This document shows positions 61,721-64,000 of a stretch of 64,000 nucleotides of DNA, piece by piece. Numbering within the stretch: position 1 is the stretch's first letter; each line of letters opens with the position of its first letter. Source of the DNA: Glaciecola petra (lineage in GTDB: Bacteria > Pseudomonadota > Gammaproteobacteria > Enterobacterales > Alteromonadaceae); contig NZ_JAVRHX010000008.1 in NCBI RefSeq assembly GCF_031846345.1, forward strand, positions 1-64,000, given 5' to 3'. The notes beneath the pieces were generated by a model. It worked only from the letters and a program-made list of their open reading frames with translations, did not search any database and was not told the DNA's origin. Position numbers and translations under genes: made by a program.

Positions 61721-62305
61721 ATGTCAGCAAATAAAATAATATTCACGTTTTGTCTATTCATTGTTTTGTCGCAGTTGACTGCTTGTGTGTCTGCGGTAGC
61801 CGTCGGCGCAGCCGGTACAGCAGCGGTAACAACTAGTGACCGACGCACCCTAGGTACGCAAATCGACGATAAAACCACGAGCGCTAGAGTCAGCACTGCT
61901 ATCAATAAAATTGCCGACATTGAAGAACTCGCAGATATTAGCGTAAACGTATATAACGGCCAAGTATTGTTAACGGGCCAATCTAGTACTCAATCTTTAA
62001 TCGATTCAGCAGCACAGGCAGCAGAATCAGTTCAACATGTGCTAAAAGTGCATAATCAAATTAGACTAGGCCAACCTATCGCGACAACATCGACGGTAAA
62101 TGATATTTGGTTAGGAACAAAAATCAGGGCACTTATGTCAACCAACAAAAGAGTTCCATTATTAAAACTAGACTTAATTGTCGAAGACAGTGAAGTGTTC
62201 ATAATGGGTAGGCTGACAAAGGCAGAAGCATCTGCCGCTGTAGACCTTGTTCGCAATGTCGATGGAGTCACTAAAGTTATTCGAGTGATGGAATTGGTCA
62301 ATTAA
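61721..62305 (+). CDS. dolP: division/outer-membrane stress lipoprotein DolP (BON domains)
   Basis: DolP (formerly YraP) protects outer-membrane integrity and localises to division sites and anionic lipid. The 194-residue lipoprotein has the signal ending LSQLTAC (Cys22), then DRRTLGTQIDDKTTSARV and two BON domains (about 48-115 and 120-190), with the family blocks VNVYNGQVLLTGQ and GRLTKAEASAAVDLVRNVDGV. It follows diaA by 6 nt, completing lpoA-yraN-diaA-dolP. Confidence 0.95.
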   Translation: MSANKIIFTFCLFIVLSQLTACVSAVAVGAAGTAAVTTSDRRTLGTQIDDKTTSARVSTAINKIADIEELADISVNVYNGQVLLTGQSSTQSLIDSAAQAAESVQHVLKVHNQIRLGQPIATTSTVNDIWLGTKIRALMSTNKRVPLLKLDLIVEDSEVFIMGRLTKAEASAAVDLVRNVDGVTKVIRVMELVN

Positions 62306-62507
62306 GCCCTTTAGTGCAATAACATGGAGGAATTTTCGCCTTTATTCTCCTTATACTCATTTTTTTGGTTGATTTCCAATCCGAGCAATTATATTTACTA
62401 CAAGATTTTCTAATTGCTTCTCCTTTAATTTAATTATACCCTATTTCTACTTTAGTATAATTTATGCGCTTCAGTTTGAAGAGCAAAAATGATTTTGGCG
62501 CACAGGG

Positions 62508-64000
62508 ATGATTAGGTTGAAGAATGCACTATTATCAATAGTCTATTGTCTGACTTTGGTTGCATGTGGTGGCGGTGGCGATTCAGCCCCAACACGGAGC
62601 GCAGATAACCCAATTCAACTTCCACCATCCATTAATGTATGGGAGCCTTTAGTTCCACAATACACCGGAAGTAGAAGTACTTTTGAAATCACAAAAGCGA
62701 ATGCCTCCCCGTTGATACTAGACCTCACTTCAATTTTTGATCTTTTGCAGTCACTTTCGTACGACCAATGGTTCAACCAGTTAAAATTATATGAAGCTAA
62801 TGCAGAAACCTTTAACCTGAGCGAAGAACCTACCTGCCAATCAGGCTCCACAAATACCGAAACTGATACTGGCAGAAGTAGAGCAACCGTTACTTATAAT
62901 AATTGCTCAATTGATGGCGTAATAGTTCATGGAGTAATTAGAATTTTTGCGTCAGGACCTGAATCTGACCCTTTAAGTATCTTTACCACAAACTTAGACA
63001 TTGAAGTTAGAGAAGCTTCAGAAACTCTTTTTTTTGCAGGGCACTATAAAAAATATTTAAACGAACGAGCAGTATTTCAACTTGCAATAGATGGTAATGA
63101 TGAAGAGCAAATCTATTTCGAAAATTTTGCAGTAGGCGACCCTATTGACGAAGTTTTTAGACGCATTGAATACAATGGCGATGTGTACTTTGCTAACTCG
63201 GGAAAACTGTCCATTGTCACAACATCTTATGAAAATTTGGAATCCAACAAGCGTCGAATAAACTTATCTTTCATAGGCGACAAAACGCTCTCTGTTGAAG
63301 CAATTCTTCAAGAAACTATGACTATTTCTATAGAGGGCATATCAGATACTCTCACGATCCCGTTAAGTCTAGATTTTGACCCGCCTCCGGAGCAAGTGGC
63401 ACCAATTGCAATTGTATCCGTAGGAGAAGCAATTGAATACGGTGATACTTTGTCCATAGATGCTAGCGCCTCACGTGATGCTAACTTTGAATTTCTTAAT
63501 TACTCGTGGGACATAGTGAACACTGTTAACGGCGCCGTTACAAATATTAGTGATAATTCTGCTTCAGTTATTACTTTCACAAGCGACAAACCCGGTAATT
63601 ATCAGATTGTTTTTACTGTCTCCGATGGTTCTGGTTTATCAGACCAGCAAGTAATTGATTTTAGAGTCAAGCAAAAACCACCAATAGCGGAGATAGAATT
63701 AGTAAAAGCTAACTATAAATACGGCGAAGCAATTACCGCAGAAGTAAAAACATCGAATGTCGAGCTAGATGGTCCGTTCGAATATATTATTGAGTATGGT
63801 CCATCGAACATCAGAGTCGACAGCAATGGAGCTATTATTTGGGACGGTCTCTTACCCAATTTCGGTCAAGATTTAAATGTCTACTTTGGCATTCAAGTTT
63901 CTAATCAAGATGCGTCGACAATAGTAGAGTCATCAATAATAATGCAACCAACAGAAATGCCGACATCTACTCCAATACTCGTAAAGCCCAACTCTAATGT
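62508..64000 (+). CDS. large lipoprotein with a PKD/Ig-like domain, partial (cut by right edge)
   Basis: The frame from the ATG at 62508 stays open to the end of the window (497 codons seen), so the gene continues beyond it. The N-terminus MIRLKNALLSIVYCLTLVAC ends in a lipobox (Cys20) followed by GGGGDS, typical of surface-exposed lipoproteins. About residues 295-390 form a PKD-like domain (DTLSIDASASRDA, YSWDIVN, GNYQIVFTVSDGSG). A second Ig-like module follows. The first ~280 residues are unrecognised and contain a possible disulfide pair. The ribosome-binding site is weak. It is probably a cell-surface protein, perhaps with FG-GAP or more PKD repeats to come. The 202-nt gap before it shows no terminator. 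Confidence 0.75.
   Translation, partial: MIRLKNALLSIVYCLTLVACGGGGDSAPTRSADNPIQLPPSINVWEPLVPQYTGSRSTFEITKANASPLILDLTSIFDLLQSLSYDQWFNQLKLYEANAETFNLSEEPTCQSGSTNTETDTGRSRATVTYNNCSIDGVIVHGVIRIFASGPESDPLSIFTTNLDIEVREASETLFFAGHYKKYLNERAVFQLAIDGNDEEQIYFENFAVGDPIDEVFRRIEYNGDVYFANSGKLSIVTTSYENLESNKRRINLSFIGDKTLSVEAILQETMTISIEGISDTLTIPLSLDFDPPPEQVAPIAIVSVGEAIEYGDTLSIDASASRDANFEFLNYSWDIVNTVNGAVTNISDNSASVITFTSDKPGNYQIVFTVSDGSGLSDQQVIDFRVKQKPPIAEIELVKANYKYGEAITAEVKTSNVELDGPFEYIIEYGPSNIRVDSNGAIIWDGLLPNFGQDLNVYFGIQVSNQDASTIVESSIIMQPTEMPTSTPILVKPNSN

Noticed and set aside
1..64000. CRISPR arrays, insertion sequences, prophage genes, tRNA genes
   Set aside because: I found no regularly spaced repeats, transposase or integrase motifs, phage structural genes or tRNA cloverleafs; gene content is ordinary chromosomal.

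Overview
The window is chromosomal DNA, AT-rich (roughly 39-40% G+C by eye), from a marine gammaproteobacterium, most likely an Alteromonadales member of the Glaciecola/Paraglaciecola/Alteromonas type. The evidence is the Na+-NQR operon with apbE and nqrM, the FabR/fatty-acid desaturase pair, FabV, TRAP and NSS transporters, and the mdh/argR and rsmI-lpoA-yraN-diaA-dolP blocks seen in gammaproteobacteria. Nothing looks like a phage, plasmid, insertion sequence or CRISPR array. The genus is inferred from gene content only.

Layout. At the extreme left the minus strand carries the leader and tandem promoters of an rRNA operon whose 16S gene should start just outside the window. Positions 0.6-10 kb hold a membrane-anchored RRM protein, a DUF5610 protein, trmA, the divergent fabR/desaturase pair, a small secreted protein, dusA, a small psp-like operon, a DUF2333 protein and an outer-membrane barrel. 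Positions 10-14 kb are the assimilatory sulfate genes cysJ-cysI-cysH. Positions 15-23 kb hold two tandem paralogous diguanylate cyclases, two tandem acyltransferases and a YbdG-like MscS channel. Positions 23-38 kb are mostly single genes: yggN-like, NAD(P)-binding proteins, an NSS transporter, msrA, a PhoD-like phosphatase, fldB, an orphan ExbD, a PLP enzyme and an amidohydrolase. Positions 38-48 kb run on the minus strand: nqrABCDEF, apbE, nqrM, dinB, DUF1653 and DUF3087 genes. Then come fabV, a TRAP transporter (dctQ-M-P behind fklB), ppc with a TrmH-family methyltransferase, mdh/argR, rsmI/lpoA-yraN-diaA-dolP, and a lipoprotein gene cut by the right edge.

The most interesting signal is regulatory. 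Three separate loci each carry a sigma-54 type -24/-12 promoter, and about 90-120 bp upstream of each lies a near-identical 17-bp imperfect palindrome (TTAGTYAAWTWGACCAA-like). The loci are the PspC-domain operon, the yggN-like gene and the 99-aa secreted protein gene at 5556-5855. I infer a small envelope-stress regulon under one sigma-54 activator, plausibly PspF. Other notable points are a perfect FabR-type operator on the desaturase promoter, a terminator whose U-tract abuts the start codon at 24033, a 187-bp hairpin-rich element with terminal inverted repeats between nqrM and dinB, and a candidate multi-hairpin RNA at 7936-8025.
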